A stretch of DNA of 35,231 nucleotides from Bacteroidota bacterium (GTDB lineage Bacteria; Bacteroidota; Bacteroidia; B-17B0; Aurantibacillaceae), in contig JANYEQ010000032.1 of the NCBI GenBank assembly GCA_025363015.1, positions 1-35,231 on the forward strand, given 5' to 3'. This document shows, in pieces, positions 27,116 through 35,231 of this stretch; position 1 is the first letter of the stretch, and each line of letters starts with the position of its first letter. The position numbers and the translations under genes are program-made. The notes beneath the pieces are model-generated. The model was given only the letters and a program-made list of their open reading frames with translations, was not told where the DNA came from and did not search any database.

Positions 27116-28075
27116 ATGAAAAAAACAAACCATAAACTAAAAATAATAGCAACCGTTGCTTTATTTTTAACTTTTGTAAATACAAGTAAAGCGCAATACG
27201 ACGCCATGTTTACACAGTACATGTTTAACGAAATGTTTATTAACCCAGCATATGCAGGCAGTAAAGAGGCTATGAGTGCTACTTTATTACATCGTCAACA
27301 ATGGGTTAATTTTCCAGGTAGGCCCGTAACTACATCGTTTTCGTTACATGGACCATTAATGCAAAATAAAATGGGTTTAGGTTTAAGCGTTTTAAACGAA
27401 CGCATTGGTGTATTAAATCGTAATTTAGTATATGCAAGTTATGCTTATCGTTTAAAATTAGATAAAAATAGCACCCTTGCATTTGGCTTAATGGCAGGTA
27501 TTCATAATCAAATAAATAAATTTGCCGATTTAAAAACGAATAACGATGGTACGGTGGATACTCAATTTTCGCAAAACAGCCCAAGTTTATTAGCTCCAAA
27601 TTTTGGTACAGGATTATATTATACAAATAAAACATTTTATGCAGGATTATCAGTACCACGAATGATTGACGATAATTTTAAATTTAATGCTAATGGTACG
27701 GCAGAACAAACATTGAATTTTACTCCTAACAAATACCATTATTATTTAGCCATTGGTAATGTATTTACTTTGAGCAGCGATCTAAAATTAAAAGGACAAG
27801 CAATGGTTAAAGCGGTACAAAATGCGCCAATACAATTTGATGTAAATGCTAATTTTTTAATTAAAGAATTTATTTGGGCTGGTTTATCCTATCGGAGTAA
27901 TTCTGCGGCTTCTGCTATAATAGGAGTGCAGATTAGCCCACAATTTTTAGTATGTTATTCTTACGATTACGGTTTAAATTCTATTCAAAAATACTCACAA
28001 GGTTCGCACGAAATAATGTTGAATTATCTATTTAGTTACAAAGGCAAAAAAATAGTTACCCCTCGTTATTTTTAA
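27116..28075 (+). CDS. PorP/SprF family outer-membrane protein
   Basis: A 319-residue type IX secretion-related membrane protein. After the signal peptide (MKKTNHKLKIIATVALFLTF ... SKA) comes the family hallmark QYDAMFTQYMFNEMFINPAYAGSKEA, followed by HRQQWVNFPGRPVTTSFSLH and a barrel-like series of strands ending in DYGLNSIQKYSQGSHEIMLN. In Flavobacterium, SprF is needed to put the SprB adhesin on the surface, and PorP/SprF-like proteins are commonly encoded beside substrates with type B sorting domains. That matches its place 30 bp after the giant adhesin, so it is probably the dedicated partner of that protein. Paralogues are usually many per genome. Confidence 0.93.
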   Translation: MKKTNHKLKIIATVALFLTFVNTSKAQYDAMFTQYMFNEMFINPAYAGSKEAMSATLLHRQQWVNFPGRPVTTSFSLHGPLMQNKMGLGLSVLNERIGVLNRNLVYASYAYRLKLDKNSTLAFGLMAGIHNQINKFADLKTNNDGTVDTQFSQNSPSLLAPNFGTGLYYTNKTFYAGLSVPRMIDDNFKFNANGTAEQTLNFTPNKYHYYLAIGNVFTLSSDLKLKGQAMVKAVQNAPIQFDVNANFLIKEFIWAGLSYRSNSAASAIIGVQISPQFLVCYSYDYGLNSIQKYSQGSHEIMLNYLFSYKGKKIVTPRYF

Positions 28076-28095
28076 TTTTTATTTAGTAAAATAGT

Positions 28096-30294
28096 ATGAC
28101 AATCAAAAATATAATTTTAGTATTAGTAAGTGTTTGTTTTTTTAATACCGCTTTAGCACAAAGCGCAGCACTAAAAAAAGCAAATAAGTATTATGGTGTA
28201 CAAGCTTATTCGCAAGCCATTCCATTGTACGAAAAAGTATATAAAAAAGATAGTAGCAATAAATTAATACTATCAAATCTTGGCGATTGCTATCGTTTAA
28301 CTAACAATACTAATGGGCAATTAAAATGCTATGGTGGGCTTGTAAAATATGGTAAAGCGGAGTTTGTACATAAATTATATTATGGGCAAGCCCTAATGCA
28401 AAGCGGAAACACGACCGATGCCAAAAAATATTTTGAAGAATATACCCTTGATAGTCGTGGTAAAAATTTAGCCTCTTATACCGAAAAATATAAATTCTAT
28501 TACAAAAATGCCGATGCTTATAAAGTAGAGTTAAGTAACTTTAACTCTAATCAAAACGATTTTTGTGCTGTAAACTTTTACAATACCGTGGTATTTTCTT
28601 CTTCTCGTAATAAAACAGCCTGGATAAATAAAAAACATGGTTGGACAAACGATAGCTACTTAACCCTTTACACTACTGAAAAAAATGAAAAAGGCAAAGA
28701 CTTAAAACCAACATTATTTATGAACGATTTAAAATCTAAATACAATGATGGCCCTATTAGTTTTACTAAAGATTATCAAACCGTATTTTTTACTCGAAAT
28801 AATTCAAACTCAAAACAGATAAGTAAAGATGGGAATTATAAATTAAAAATTTTAAGTGCTACTTTAAATAAAAATGGCTTTGATAGAGTAACTGTTTTAC
28901 CATTTAATAATAATAATTACAATTGTGCCCATCCATGTATTAGCGGTGATGGCAATACGTTATACTTTGCATCGGATATGGAAGGTGGGCAAGGCGGTAT
29001 GGATATTTATGTTACCAAAAAAGGTGCAGATGGCACTTGGGGTAAACCTGTAAATTTAGGCAATAAGGTAAACACTGCAGGTACTGAAGTATTTCCGTTT
29101 ATGGCAAACAATGGCTTGCTTTATTTTTCAAGTAATGGACATGATGGAATGGGTGGCTTGGATATTTACGAAACAAAAATCAAAGACGATAAAGCTGGAC
29201 GTGTTTATAATATGGGCGAACCCGTAAACAGCAAAAATGATGATTTTGGTGTATATCTTGGTGAAGACAATAAAATAGGATATTTAAGTAGCAACCGTAA
29301 AAGCGGGGGTATGGATGATGATATTTATTCTTTTCAAATACTACGAGAAGTAAAACGCGGTAAAGAAATTATAATAATTACAAAAGATAAAGATAGTGGC
29401 GAATTATTACCCAATACAAAAGTAAAAATTAACGGCGAAGAAATTACGACTAACGAAAAGGCAGAGTTCCAAACCGTTATAGAAGAAGATTTAAATTACA
29501 ATTTAATAGTTGAAAAAGACGATTACTTTATATTAAAAGATAGTGTATCTACCAATACTGACCCTGCCGAAAGTTTTACTAAAAATTTAATTTTAGAAAA
29601 AGATTTAAAACTATCCTTACTTGCCTTTGTTACAGACGCAAAAACAAACCAAGCATTAGAGGCCGTAAAAATTAATGTAAAAGAATTACCAAGTAATGCA
29701 GCCTTTGATAGTTACACTACAACAGCGGCAGGAGATTATCGTAAACCATTAACAGGCAAAAAAATAGGCGATAAAATTAGTTACTTAATTACCTTACAAA
29801 AAGAGGGCTATTTAGAAAAAACTGTAACATTTATTTACGACATAAAAAAACCAGGCGAAATAAATATAAACGAAAGTTTAGATTTAAAGTTAGGTAAAGT
29901 AGCTGTAGGTATGGATTTGGCAAAGATGATAGATATTAAGCCTATTTATTTTGATTTAGGAAAATCGTTAATTAGAAAAGATGCTGCCACCGAGTTAGAT
30001 AAAATTGTTAAGGTAATGAAAGAATATCCAAACATGTATATTGAATTAGGAGCGCATACAGATTGTAGAGGTGCTGCTGCTGCAAATACTAAACTATCAG
30101 GGGCACGTGCAAAAGCAAGTGCTGGTTATATTATAAAAAATGGTATTGATAAAACACGTATTGTAGGTAAAGGCTACGGCGAAAGTAAGTTACTGAATGG
30201 TTGTGTATGCGAAGGCAAAATAAAACCTACTTGTAGCGAAGACGAGCACTCTAAAAATAGAAGAACAGAATTTATTATTACAAAATTAAAATAA
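28096..30294 (+). CDS. PorE-like TPR-PD40-CRD-OmpA protein
   Basis: A 732-residue exported protein. Signal peptide (MTIKNIILVLVSVCFFNTALA), TPR region about 22-130 (NKYYGVQAYSQAIPLYEKVY), PD40 propeller about 150-420 (ISGDGNTLYFASDMEGGQGG, MANNGLLYFSSNGHDGMGG, SSNRKSGGMDDDIYSF), two carboxypeptidase-regulatory/Ig-like domains about 430-610, and a C-terminal OmpA domain about 615-732 (IYFDLGKSLIRKDAATELDK, LGAHTDCRGAAAANTKLSGA, NRRTEF). The OmpA domain should bind peptidoglycan. This order matches PorE of the T9SS. It follows the PorP/SprF gene by 20 bp, so adhesin, membrane partner and cell-wall anchor form one transcription unit. A four-cysteine insert near the end (NGCVCEGKIKPTCSED) is characteristic of this Bacteroidota subgroup as far as I recall. 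Confidence 0.92.
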   Translation: MTIKNIILVLVSVCFFNTALAQSAALKKANKYYGVQAYSQAIPLYEKVYKKDSSNKLILSNLGDCYRLTNNTNGQLKCYGGLVKYGKAEFVHKLYYGQALMQSGNTTDAKKYFEEYTLDSRGKNLASYTEKYKFYYKNADAYKVELSNFNSNQNDFCAVNFYNTVVFSSSRNKTAWINKKHGWTNDSYLTLYTTEKNEKGKDLKPTLFMNDLKSKYNDGPISFTKDYQTVFFTRNNSNSKQISKDGNYKLKILSATLNKNGFDRVTVLPFNNNNYNCAHPCISGDGNTLYFASDMEGGQGGMDIYVTKKGADGTWGKPVNLGNKVNTAGTEVFPFMANNGLLYFSSNGHDGMGGLDIYETKIKDDKAGRVYNMGEPVNSKNDDFGVYLGEDNKIGYLSSNRKSGGMDDDIYSFQILREVKRGKEIIIITKDKDSGELLPNTKVKINGEEITTNEKAEFQTVIEEDLNYNLIVEKDDYFILKDSVSTNTDPAESFTKNLILEKDLKLSLLAFVTDAKTNQALEAVKINVKELPSNAAFDSYTTTAAGDYRKPLTGKKIGDKISYLITLQKEGYLEKTVTFIYDIKKPGEININESLDLKLGKVAVGMDLAKMIDIKPIYFDLGKSLIRKDAATELDKIVKVMKEYPNMYIELGAHTDCRGAAAANTKLSGARAKASAGYIIKNGIDKTRIVGKGYGESKLLNGCVCEGKIKPTCSEDEHSKNRRTEFIITKLK

Positions 30295-30301
30295 CAACAG
30301 C

Positions 30302-30868
30302 TTATTTATTTTTACAATAAGTATCCGATTTTTCGAGTGGTAATTTTTTAGTTAAATCAATATTATTAAAACTTTGTATGGCGCCCCACTTAAAAAAGCG
30401 CTCAAAAAAAGGCAATAATTTACTGTTTTTTATCTGTTCGTAAAAATACACTTCATGTTCCTTTTCTTTAATGCCCATATCGTAAAGTACCTTATCGTGT
30501 TGGATAATACCCAATTCATTAAACCAAATTTTTAATCTAAAATATTCGCACACGTTACCACTTTCTAATCTCCCAGCAAAATAAAATGGCATAAACCAGC
30601 CAATTACAAAACAACTAAAGCTTATTATTTTACCAACAATATAAAATCTAATTTCATAAAATTTAGAAGGCTTAATGTTATACAAATTCATTATTAAAAG
30701 TACTTCGTGCCTATGGCCCCATTCATCATCTTCAATTTGTTTAATGGCAACTTTTTCAGTGGTGTTTTTTACAGATTTTGCATGACCTTGATAGGCAAAG
30801 GCAGCAGCTTTTTCGGCCGAGTAGGCCATTTTAAGTAACTTTATTATTTCAGGTGTAGGTTGTTGCAA
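30302..30868 (-). CDS. COQ7-like ferritin-fold di-iron protein with membrane-associated helix
   Basis: A 188-residue protein with the spacing of a carboxylate-bridged di-iron four-helix bundle: Glu19 (SAEKAAAFAYQGH), Glu49-x-x-His52 (DEWGHRHE), Glu102 (RLESGN) and Glu135-x-x-His138 (KEKEHE). The hydrophobic stretch IISFSCFVIGWFMPFYFAG (81-99) suggests membrane association, as in COQ7/demethoxyubiquinone hydroxylases. The frame has a stop three codons before its only early start, TTG at 30868; the first ATG is 36 bp inside, within what looks like conserved helix 1, so TTG is preferred. It follows meaB by 15 bp. Hydroxylase or oxidase activity is suggested by family only; a rubrerythrin-like role is also possible. 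Confidence 0.7.
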   Translation of the reverse strand: MQQPTPEIIKLLKMAYSAEKAAAFAYQGHAKSVKNTTEKVAIKQIEDDEWGHRHEVLLIMNLYNIKPSKFYEIRFYIVGKIISFSCFVIGWFMPFYFAGRLESGNVCEYFRLKIWFNELGIIQHDKVLYDMGIKEKEHEVYFYEQIKNSKLLPFFERFFKWGAIQSFNNIDLTKKLPLEKSDTYCKNK

Positions 30869-30883
30869 AACAATTTAGTGTGT

Positions 30884-31855
30884 TTAGTTTAATATTTTTT
30901 CAACTTCAGCAAAAGGGTTTATTATATCTAAGTTTTTAATAGCATTTAATTTTTCTTCTATAAAATGGGCATTATAAAATTGATTTATAATTTTTGAATG
31001 TAACAACTCTTTTACTAACTCAAACTGTTGTTGTTTTCGTTTTAAAGTAAAATAATTATTTATAGTTGTAAAATTTTTATACGCGTTAACTAACGCATAA
31101 ACCTCCTTTATTCCTTTGTTTTCAGTGCTTGAGCAGGTTAGTACTTTTGGTATCCAATTACTTTCGGTGGGCGGAAACAAATGCATGGCATGAGCATATT
31201 CAGCCTTTGCTAATTTTGATTTTTCAATATTTGTTCCATCTGCTTTTGTAATAATAAGTGCATCGGCCATTTCCATAATGCCACGTTTAATGCCTTGTAA
31301 TTCATCGCCTGCACCCGCTAACATGAGTAATAAAAAAAAATCGGTTAATTTACTTACCATAGTTTCGCTTTGCCCAACTCCAACGGTTTCTACAATAATA
31401 AAATCAAAGCCTGCTGCCTCGCATAATAAAATAGTTTCGTAAGTAGCTTTAGCAACTCCACCTAAAGTACCACTACTTGGCGATGGACGAATAAACACAT
31501 TTGGCATTGTAGATAGTTCCTCCATGCGCGTTTTATCACCTAAAATACTGCCTTTACTTTTACTACTGCTTGGGTCTATTGCTAAAACGGCTAGTTTATG
31601 GTTATTTTCAATAATTGTTTTACCAAAGCTTTCAATAAATGTACTTTTGCCAACACCAGGTACACCAGTAATACCAAGCCTAAACGAATGACCACTTTTA
31701 GATATAACACCCTCTATTATTTGTTGTGCCAATTGTTGATGAGTGGTGTTGGTAGATTCAACAAGGGTTATAGCACGACTTAATATTGCAATGTTACTTT
31801 GCAAAATGCCATCAATATAAAATTGTGGCGATTGGTTATTTAAGTTTAGGCTCAA
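30884..31855 (-). CDS. meaB: MeaB-type GTPase (methylmalonyl-CoA mutase chaperone)
   Basis: A 323-residue P-loop GTPase of the MeaB/ArgK family that protects and loads adenosylcobalamin-dependent methylmalonyl-CoA mutase. Walker A is GVPGVGKS at 64-71; family markers are LAIDPSSSKSKGSILGDKTR, MEELSTMPNVFIRPSPSSGT, VETVGVGQSE, and ITKADG as the guanine-specificity loop in place of NKAD. The frame has a stop four codons upstream and no early ATG, so TTG at 31855 is the likely start; it overlaps the TGA that ends an orphan coding fragment (TTGA). The mutase subunits are not in the window. Downstream, 15 bp away, is the COQ7-like gene. Confidence 0.93.
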   Translation of the reverse strand: MSLNLNNQSPQFYIDGILQSNIAILSRAITLVESTNTTHQQLAQQIIEGVISKSGHSFRLGITGVPGVGKSTFIESFGKTIIENNHKLAVLAIDPSSSKSKGSILGDKTRMEELSTMPNVFIRPSPSSGTLGGVAKATYETILLCEAAGFDFIIVETVGVGQSETMVSKLTDFFLLLMLAGAGDELQGIKRGIMEMADALIITKADGTNIEKSKLAKAEYAHAMHLFPPTESNWIPKVLTCSSTENKGIKEVYALVNAYKNFTTINNYFTLKRKQQQFELVKELLHSKIINQFYNAHFIEEKLNAIKNLDIINPFAEVEKILN

Positions 31856-31969
31856 ATTAAAAAATTAATTTCTTTTATAAATGGCAGTGTATCAGCATTA
31901 TTATTTTTATCAAATGAATTGCCTGCAACTACATCATACTGTTTTATTAACCCCTTTAACGTCGCTTAG
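31852..31969 (-). pseudogene. orphan C-terminal coding fragment upstream of meaB
   Basis: Between the AMP nucleosidase stop and meaB the minus strand has a 37-codon open stretch with no usable start codon, reading LKGLIKQYDVVAGNSFDK, then NNNADTLPFIKEINFLI and TGA. It looks like a genuine protein C-terminus, and its TGA overlaps the meaB TTG start. I cannot name the parent family. It may be the remnant of a gene that was once coupled to meaB, or a chance open frame. Confidence 0.35.
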
Positions 31970-31975
31970 GAGATG

Positions 31976-32749
31976 TTATTCAAATCTTAAATGCTTAACA
32001 GAAATTCCTTTGTTTTGAAGTTCTTTTAATGAATCAATACCAATTTGCAAATGGTTAGTTACATAATCAGCACTTACTTTTTTATCGCTTTCTTCGGTTT
32101 TTACACCTTCGGGTATCATCGGTTGGTCGCTAACTAAAAGTAAAGCCCCAACTGGTATTTCGTTATGAAAACCAACACTAAAAATAGTAGCCGTTTCCAT
32201 ATCAATTGCCATGGCACGTACTTCACGTAAATAGTCTTTAAATTTTTCGTCGTGCTCCCAAACCCTTCGGTTGGTGGTATATACAGTGCCTGTCCAGTAA
32301 TCTAAGCCTTTTAAGCGAATGGTATAGGAGATGGCTTTTTGTAAATTAAAAGAGGGTAAGGCGGGTACTTCTAATGGTAAATAATCATTACTTGTTCCTT
32401 CGCCTCTAATTGCAGCAATAGGTAAAATTAAATCACCAATTTGATTTTTCTTTTTTAAACCACCACATTTACCTAAAAATAAAACTGCCTTGGGTTCAAT
32501 GGCCGTTAATAAATCCATAATAGTAGCCGCCATTGCACTACCCATACTAAAATTAATAATGGTAATGCCATTATGTGTGGCGCTTTGCATAGGTCGTTCG
32601 TGCCCTTCTATTTCTACATTATTTAATTCGGCAAACATTTTTACATAACCCCCAAAGTTGGTTAATAAAATATACTGGCCAAAGCTTTCTAATTTTTTAC
32701 CAGTGTAGCGCGGTAGCCAATTATTTACAATTTCTTCTTTTGTTTTCAT
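31976..32749 (-). CDS. amn: AMP nucleosidase
   Basis: A 257-residue enzyme of the nucleoside phosphorylase fold that splits AMP into adenine and ribose 5-phosphate. Fold markers are NGITIINFSMGSAMAATIMD, the phosphate/base region VLFLGKCGGLKKKNQIGDLI, AAIRGEGTSNDYLP and the ribose-binding AIDMETATIFSVGF with GALLLVSDQPMIPEGVKTEE. The short, single-domain length is the form annotated as AMP nucleosidase in Bacteroidota, rather than the ~480-residue proteobacterial Amn. It stands between DUF4199 (126 bp upstream, containing a REP-like unit) and the meaB region. Nucleoside phosphorylase with another base preference remains possible. Confidence 0.9.
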   Translation of the reverse strand: MKTKEEIVNNWLPRYTGKKLESFGQYILLTNFGGYVKMFAELNNVEIEGHERPMQSATHNGITIINFSMGSAMAATIMDLLTAIEPKAVLFLGKCGGLKKKNQIGDLILPIAAIRGEGTSNDYLPLEVPALPSFNLQKAISYTIRLKGLDYWTGTVYTTNRRVWEHDEKFKDYLREVRAMAIDMETATIFSVGFHNEIPVGALLLVSDQPMIPEGVKTEESDKKVSADYVTNHLQIGIDSLKELQNKGISVKHLRFE

Positions 32750-32769
32750 TTTTATAATTTTAATATTGT

Positions 32770-32795
32770 TTCGCTTAGACTTAGCTCAGCGTGAC
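32770..32795. repeat. REP-like intergenic repeat unit 2
   Basis: The core ACTTAGCTCAGCGTGAC matches 13 of 17 bases of the unit at 2951-2980 and lies in the gap between the AMP nucleosidase and DUF4199 genes. It contains a small AGCG-TGA-CGCT hairpin. Confidence 0.35.
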
Positions 32796-32875
32796 GCTTA
32801 TAAATAATAAAATCAAATTTAGGTTTAAAAAAATTAGTGTGCAATTATTGATATAAAATCAATATTAAAAGGATG

Positions 32876-33397
32876 TTATTTTTTAGGCCCTCGTTTTAAA
32901 AATACTGAGCAAATAAAGGCGCTTGTTAAGCCTATTAGCATAAACGAAAATAATTTACCTGTAGTAGCTTTAAAGGCCGATGTTTCGGAAAGTTGAATTT
33001 GTTCGGCAATTATTTTTTGGTAATCTTCAGCTTTAATTTTTATGTTCGATTTTAAAAACGCCATAAATTGTTCGCTTTTGTAATATTCAATAGCTAACAG
33101 TTTTCCTTTCCATTCAAATTCAATATAATTATATATGCTTAAAATAATTGCGCTCACTGCAAAAATGGTAAGGGCAATACGCATGGCTTCTTTGCCCGCC
33201 ATAATGCCGTAATTATCGTTATCGCGAATGTTTTTTATGCCAATAATATAAAACGGAATTATTAAAAATACAGTTGTAATGTGAGAAAAATAAAACCCGT
33301 ATTTTGTAAAATAATACCCGCCTAATAAAATAACTAATTTAAATATAATTACAAAAAGGCTGTAAGCTACTGCGTATATTAATGCTTTTTTATTCAT
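32876..33397 (-). CDS. DUF4199 family membrane protein
   Basis: The 173-residue protein has four hydrophobic segments (about 6-26, 33-52, 72-90 and 150-168) with a charged helical section between the third and fourth (YYKSEQFMAFLKSNIKIKAE). This layout, and the start with basic residues followed by a first membrane helix (MNKKALIYAVAYSLFVIIFK), fits the DUF4199 family, which is widespread in Bacteroidota and has no assigned role. It lies 76 bp downstream of rho on the same strand, with a 7-bp inverted repeat between them. Confidence 0.8.
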   Translation of the reverse strand: MNKKALIYAVAYSLFVIIFKLVILLGGYYFTKYGFYFSHITTVFLIIPFYIIGIKNIRDNDNYGIMAGKEAMRIALTIFAVSAIILSIYNYIEFEWKGKLLAIEYYKSEQFMAFLKSNIKIKAEDYQKIIAEQIQLSETSAFKATTGKLFSFMLIGLTSAFICSVFLKRGPKK

Positions 33398-33432
33398 AAT
33401 AGTTTTAAGTTTTTAATGTTAAGTTTTAAATA

Positions 33433-33453
33433 GGTTAGTATTAAAAACTAACC
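33433..33453 (-). other. perfect 7-bp inverted repeat between rho and DUF4199 gene
   Basis: GGTTAGT at 33433-33439 and ACTAACC at 33447-33453 pair around a 7-base loop, 20 bp after the rho stop. No T-run follows, so it is not a classical intrinsic terminator; it could be an RNA stabiliser or a processing site. Confidence 0.35.
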
Positions 33454-33473
33454 ACATAGAACTAAAAACTTTT

Positions 33474-35090
33474 TTATCCGTTCATACTAATTAAAAACTC
33501 TTCGTTAGTTTGGCAACGGCGCAAACGGTCTAATAAAAACTCCATGGCTTCTTGTGGGTTCATATCACTTAAATGCTTACGCAACACCCATAAACGAGAC
33601 AGGGTTTCTTTATCAATTAATAAATCTTCACGACGGGTAGACGACGCCAATAAATCAATTGCAGGGTAAATACGTTTGTTAGATAATTTACGGTCTAACT
33701 GTAATTCCATATTACCAGTTCCTTTAAATTCTTCAAAAATTACTTCGTCCATTTTACTACCAGTATCAGTTAAGGCAGTTGCTAAAATAGTTAACGATCC
33801 GCCACCTTCAATTTTACGTGCGGCACCAAAAAAGCGTTTTGGTTTGTGTAAAGCATTGGCATCTACACCACCTGTTAATACCTTGCCACTGGCTGGTGAT
33901 ACGGTGTTATAAGCACGTGCTAAACGTGTAATACTATCTAATAACACAACCACATCGTGCCCACATTCTACTAAACGTTTACTTTTTTCTAAAACAATGT
34001 TGGCAATTTTTACGTGCTTTTCTGCGGGTTCATCAAAGGTACTCGATATTACTTCAGCCTTTACGCTGCGTGCCATATCTGTTACCTCTTCAGGGCGTTC
34101 GTCAATTAATAAAATAATTAAATATACTTCAGGATGATTGTATGCAATGGCATTTGCAACATCTTTTAATAAAACAGTTTTACCTGTTTTGGGTTGCGCT
34201 ACAATTAAACCACGTTGCCCTTTGCCAATAGGGGCAAACATATCCATTACACGCATACTCATATTTTCTTGAGGATGCCCAGTTAGTTTTAGTTTTTCGT
34301 ACGGAAATAAAGGTGTTAAATATTCAAACATTACACGGTCGCGCACAAAACCAGGCTCGCGGCCATTTATTTGATCAACTTTAATTAATGGAAAATATTT
34401 TTCGCCTTCTTTTGGTGGACGAACGCCACCAGTAACAACATCACCTGGGCGTAAGCCAAATAATTTTATTTGCGATTGCGATACATAAACGTCATCGGGC
34501 GAATTTAAATAATTGTAATCGGAGCTTCGTAAAAATCCATAACCATCTGGCATGGTTTCTAAAACTCCAGTCACTAAAACAATATTATCAAAATTGTAAT
34601 AAACTTTTTCGGGTTTTTTTACAACAATAGGTTCATCTATTGGCATACCCGTTGCCGAATTTTCATCTGAAGAATTTTCGTCTGACGAATGTTCATCTGC
34701 CTGATGTTCTTCTTCGGTTTCTTTTTCAGTTTCGGGCTGTTCGGTTTTTTCAACTATTGTGGGTTGAATAGCAATTTCTTCTTCGTTATGTTGAGGTTGT
34801 ACCTCTGATACATTTTCTTCTACAATGGGTTCTAATTTAACTTTACGAGGGCGTTTTTCTTTTACTTCCTTTACCTCTTTTTCTTTAATTTGCTTAATGT
34901 CTTTTACAGCTTCTTTTTTAGGGAACTGCTGTAAAACAGTAGCTGCTAATTGAGCATTTGCTGTTTGCGCATCTACAATTTGCATCACTAAATCGCCTTT
35001 GGTTAAACCTTTAGCGTCAATAGAAAAAGCTTTTGCAATTTCTTTTAATTCGGGCAAAGCACGCCCGCTTAAATCCATAACTTCAAACAT
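33474..35090 (-). CDS. rho: transcription termination factor Rho
   Basis: A 538-residue RNA-dependent ATPase/helicase that ends transcription. The N-terminal SAP-like Rho_N domain is at 1-50, followed by a ~110-residue low-complexity insert (about 56-165) that is first Lys-rich ([15 protein letters not shown]) then strongly acidic ([20 protein letters not shown]). The cold-shock RNA-binding domain spans about 168-245 ([20 protein letters not shown]). The RecA-like motor has Walker A AQPKTGKT at 298-305, [20 protein letters not shown], Walker [17 protein letters not shown] and the RNA-contacting loop region [20 protein letters not shown]. Such N-terminal inserts occur in other Bacteroidota Rho proteins. 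It is first in the minus-strand cluster; its promoter would be in 35091-35231. Confidence 0.97.
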   Translation of the reverse strand: MFEVMDLSGRALPELKEIAKAFSIDAKGLTKGDLVMQIVDAQTANAQLAATVLQQFPKKEAVKDIKQIKEKEVKEVKEKRPRKVKLEPIVEENVSEVQPQHNEEEIAIQPTIVEKTEQPETEKETEEEHQADEHSSDENSSDENSATGMPIDEPIVVKKPEKVYYNFDNIVLVTGVLETMPDGYGFLRSSDYNYLNSPDDVYVSQSQIKLFGLRPGDVVTGGVRPPKEGEKYFPLIKVDQINGREPGFVRDRVMFEYLTPLFPYEKLKLTGHPQENMSMRVMDMFAPIGKGQRGLIVAQPKTGKTVLLKDVANAIAYNHPEVYLIILLIDERPEEVTDMARSVKAEVISSTFDEPAEKHVKIANIVLEKSKRLVECGHDVVVLLDSITRLARAYNTVSPASGKVLTGGVDANALHKPKRFFGAARKIEGGGSLTILATALTDTGSKMDEVIFEEFKGTGNMELQLDRKLSNKRIYPAIDLLASSTRREDLLIDKETLSRLWVLRKHLSDMNPQEAMEFLLDRLRRCQTNEEFLISMNG

Positions 35091-35159
35091 AGATTATAGT
35101 ATAAATTAATACAAGTATTTTAAGGTGATTGTTTTGATATTTTTGTTGTTGATTGTTTT

Positions 35160-35177
35160 ACTACAAGAAAATGTAGT
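35160..35177. other. small hairpin upstream of rho
   Basis: ACTACA at 35160-35165 and TGTAGT at 35172-35177 form a perfect 6-bp stem with loop AGAAAA, extended weakly by TTTT/AAAA flanks. It lies about 70 bp before the rho ATG, in the probable promoter/leader. No role can be shown. Confidence 0.25.
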
Positions 35178-35231
35178 TAAAAGATAACATTACAATATTA
35201 GGGAATTTTATTTTAATAAAAAAATTATTTT

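Noticed and set aside
30296-30320. Hairpin CTTATT/AATAAG as a shared terminator between the converging genes
   Set aside because: Stem is only six A/T-rich pairs and lies in the end of the COQ7-like gene; insufficient support.
31873-32020. Short plus-strand frame beginning ATG GCA GTG near 31881 opposite the orphan fragment
   Set aside because: Composition is unlike the neighbouring proteins and the minus-strand reading looks more protein-like.

Overview
The window is AT-rich chromosomal DNA of a Bacteroidota bacterium. The support is consistent: a type IX secretion (T9SS) C-terminal sorting domain, a PorP/SprF protein, a PorE-like OmpA protein, a short primary sigma factor without region 1.1, a Rho with a long charged N-terminal insert, an S46 dipeptidyl peptidase, DUF5686 and DUF4199 proteins, and promoters of the TTTG-N19-TAnnTTTG type. 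An environmental Flavobacteriales-like lineage fits, but the genus cannot be read from this sequence. No rRNA, tRNA or CRISPR array was seen.

Layout. Positions 1-2014 (+) hold the end of a DUF6671 gene, a sodium-dependent bicarbonate transporter (SbtA family) cut in two by one in-frame TAA, and a beta-carbonic anhydrase with a signal peptide; together they look like an inorganic-carbon operon. Positions 2011-3013 are decayed: an alpha/beta-hydrolase pseudogene (-) with two frameshifts, a small ORF with a nonsense codon (+), hairpins and a REP-like repeat. Positions 3014-10301 (-) are envelope and nutrition genes: S46 peptidase, LptB, a DUF5686 outer-membrane protein and an oligopeptide-binding lipoprotein. 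Positions 10438-12373 (+) are two exported proteins of unknown function. Positions 12385-18394 (-) hold rpoD, and upstream of it the run mutL - rhomboid - rhomboid - TPR/PD40 protein.

Positions 18595-30294 (+) are the most striking region: a small secreted protein, a 2,662-residue adhesin-like protein with 23 tandem Ig-like repeats of about 72-73 residues ending in a type B T9SS sorting domain, then PorP/SprF and a PorE-like TPR-PD40-OmpA protein. The order suggests a secreted surface fibre with its dedicated outer-membrane partner and peptidoglycan anchor. Positions 30302-35090 (-) are Rho, a DUF4199 membrane protein, AMP nucleosidase, an orphan C-terminal gene fragment, the MeaB GTPase and a COQ7-like ferritin-fold protein. 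The last two appear to start at TTG.

The core genes are ordinary for the phylum. The points most worth a second look are the split SbtA beside a periplasmic carbonic anhydrase, the decayed 2-3 kb region, the adhesin/PorP/PorE module, and the meaB neighbourhood.
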